NCBI RefSeq assembly: GCF_008180865.1
Contig: NZ_VTEX01000001.1
Coordinates: 375,116 to 439,115, forward strand
Reading direction: 5' to 3'
DNA: 64,000 bases
From: Rossellomorea aquimaris
Lineage (GTDB): Bacteria; Bacillota; Bacilli; Bacillales; Bacillaceae_B
The notes under the pieces are model-generated. The model did no database searches and was not told the origin of the DNA. It saw only the letters and a program-made list of their open reading frames with translations. Positions within the stretch are counted from its first letter, which is position 1; each line of letters opens with the position of its first letter. The position numbers and the translations under genes were made by a program. Positions 63,469 to 64,000 of this stretch are shown here, in pieces.

Positions 63469-64000
63469 ATGTCATTCGAATTCAAATTACCAGACATTGG
63501 TGAAGGTATTCATGAAGGTGAAATCGTAAAATGGTTTGTTAAGCCTGGCGATAAAGTTGAAGAAGACGATGTACTATGTGAAGTCCAAAATGATAAAGCA
63601 GTAGTAGAAATTCCATCTCCGGTAGCAGGAACAGTTGAAGAGCTTCTTGTTGACGAAGGTACTGTAGCAGTTGTAGGTGATACACTGATTAAGTTCGATG
63701 CACCTGGTTACGAAGATCTTCAGTTCAAAGGTGACGATGGGGAGAAGAAAGAAGCTCCTAAAGCTGACGAGAAAACAGAAGGTCAAGTTCAAGGAACAGC
63801 GGAACAAGGTCAAGATGTCAAGAAAGATGCATCACCAGAAGCTGTTGAAGAGAAATCTGAAGGTGTGAATCAAAGTGCTGCTGACGCAGAAGTTGATCCT
63901 AATAAGCGTGTCATCGCTATGCCTTCCGTTCGTAAGTATGCGAGAGAAAACGGTGTGGAGATTCGCCAAGTATCCGGTTCTGGTAAAAACGGACGTGTCG
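63469..64000 (+). CDS. pdhC: Dihydrolipoamide acetyltransferase E2 (N-terminal part, continues past window)
   Basis: 177 codons are visible. Lipoyl domain 1-80 with the lipoylated Lys43 in [13 protein letters not shown], an acidic Ala/Glu/Gln-rich linker (~90-145), and the start of the E1/E3-binding domain ([15 protein letters not shown]). The catalytic domain lies beyond the window end. AGGAGG precedes the ATG. It is 157 bases after pdhB. Confidence 0.96.
   Translation, partial: MSFEFKLPDIGEGIHEGEIVKWFVKPGDKVEEDDVLCEVQNDKAVVEIPSPVAGTVEELLVDEGTVAVVGDTLIKFDAPGYEDLQFKGDDGEKKEAPKADEKTEGQVQGTAEQGQDVKKDASPEAVEEKSEGVNQSAADAEVDPNKRVIAMPSVRKYARENGVEIRQVSGSGKNGRV

Overview
The window is an AT-rich piece of a spore-forming, motile, respiring Gram-positive chromosome of the family Bacillaceae. 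The evidence is strong AGGAGG-type ribosome sites, frequent TTG/GTG starts, hairpin plus T-run terminators, Spo0E-like and SleB-like proteins, RNase J1/RpoY, and a preQ1 riboswitch. From about 7 kb to the end the gene order follows the Bacillus subtilis segment ptsHI - ykwB - patA - cheV - ykyB - fadH - ykuI - ykuJ - ykuL - ccpC - dapH - dapL - ykuT - ykuU - ykuV - yknUV - ktrC - rnjA - rpoY - ykrA - def - ykyA - pdhABC, with queCDE (a ykv locus) placed inside it. The species cannot be fixed from the sequence. A Rossellomorea/Bacillus-like genome is a reasonable guess.

Layout. 1-5.1 kb: the end of a SleB/CwlJ-type wall hydrolase, a Spo0E-like phosphatase, an SDR oxidoreductase, and a MoxR-DUF58-membrane protein operon. 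5.1-7 kb: a FetA/FetB-type transporter pair and a small unknown protein. 7-9.3 kb: ptsHI without glcT/ptsG beside it. 9.3-13 kb: a GNAT protein, a possible SigB-driven short transcript, a small forespore-type gene, patA and corA. 13-15.1 kb: queCDE under a preQ1 riboswitch, without queF. 15.1-21.2 kb: cheV behind a SigD-type promoter, ykyB, a Tyr/Pro-rich coat-like gene with a mother-cell type -10, a PAS-PAS-GGDEF-EAL protein, and fadH with a FadR box. 21.3-32.3 kb: the degenerate EAL protein YkuI, a 1.16-kb intergenic region packed with dispersed repeats, small redox and lipoprotein genes, ykuJ, ykuL, two transporters, ccpC, and the acetyl-branch lysine/DAP genes dapH and dapL.

32.4-44.6 kb is the most unusual part. 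It is a tightly packed eight-gene operon (most junctions overlap or nearly touch) encoding a large exported/membrane protein, an ABC-2 ATPase and permease, a coiled-coil membrane protein, a MoxR AAA+ ATPase, a DUF58 protein and two large von Willebrand A membrane proteins. It lies between dapL and mscS (ykuT), where B. subtilis has almost nothing. A palindrome overlaps its likely promoter. With the 1.7-5.1 kb cluster, the window holds two paralogous MoxR-DUF58 systems.

44.6-50.8 kb: an MscS channel, peroxiredoxin and thiol-disulfide proteins behind a PerR-like box, and a heterodimeric ABC exporter. 50.8-52 kb: an array of 10-bp motifs at a 19-20-bp period, followed by a NERD/zinc-ribbon gene interrupted by one in-frame TGA. 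52-55.4 kb: cytochrome bd oxidase behind a Rex-type operator, then ktrC. 55.5-60.7 kb: rnjA-rpoY, a structured intergenic region with a previously uncalled 23-residue cationic peptide ORF, a HAD phosphatase, peptide deformylase and the YkyA lipoprotein. 60.7 kb-end: pdhA, pdhB and the start of pdhC.

No rRNA, tRNA, CRISPR array, transposase or prophage gene was seen. Function calls rest on motifs, remembered family sequences and synteny. No database search was run.
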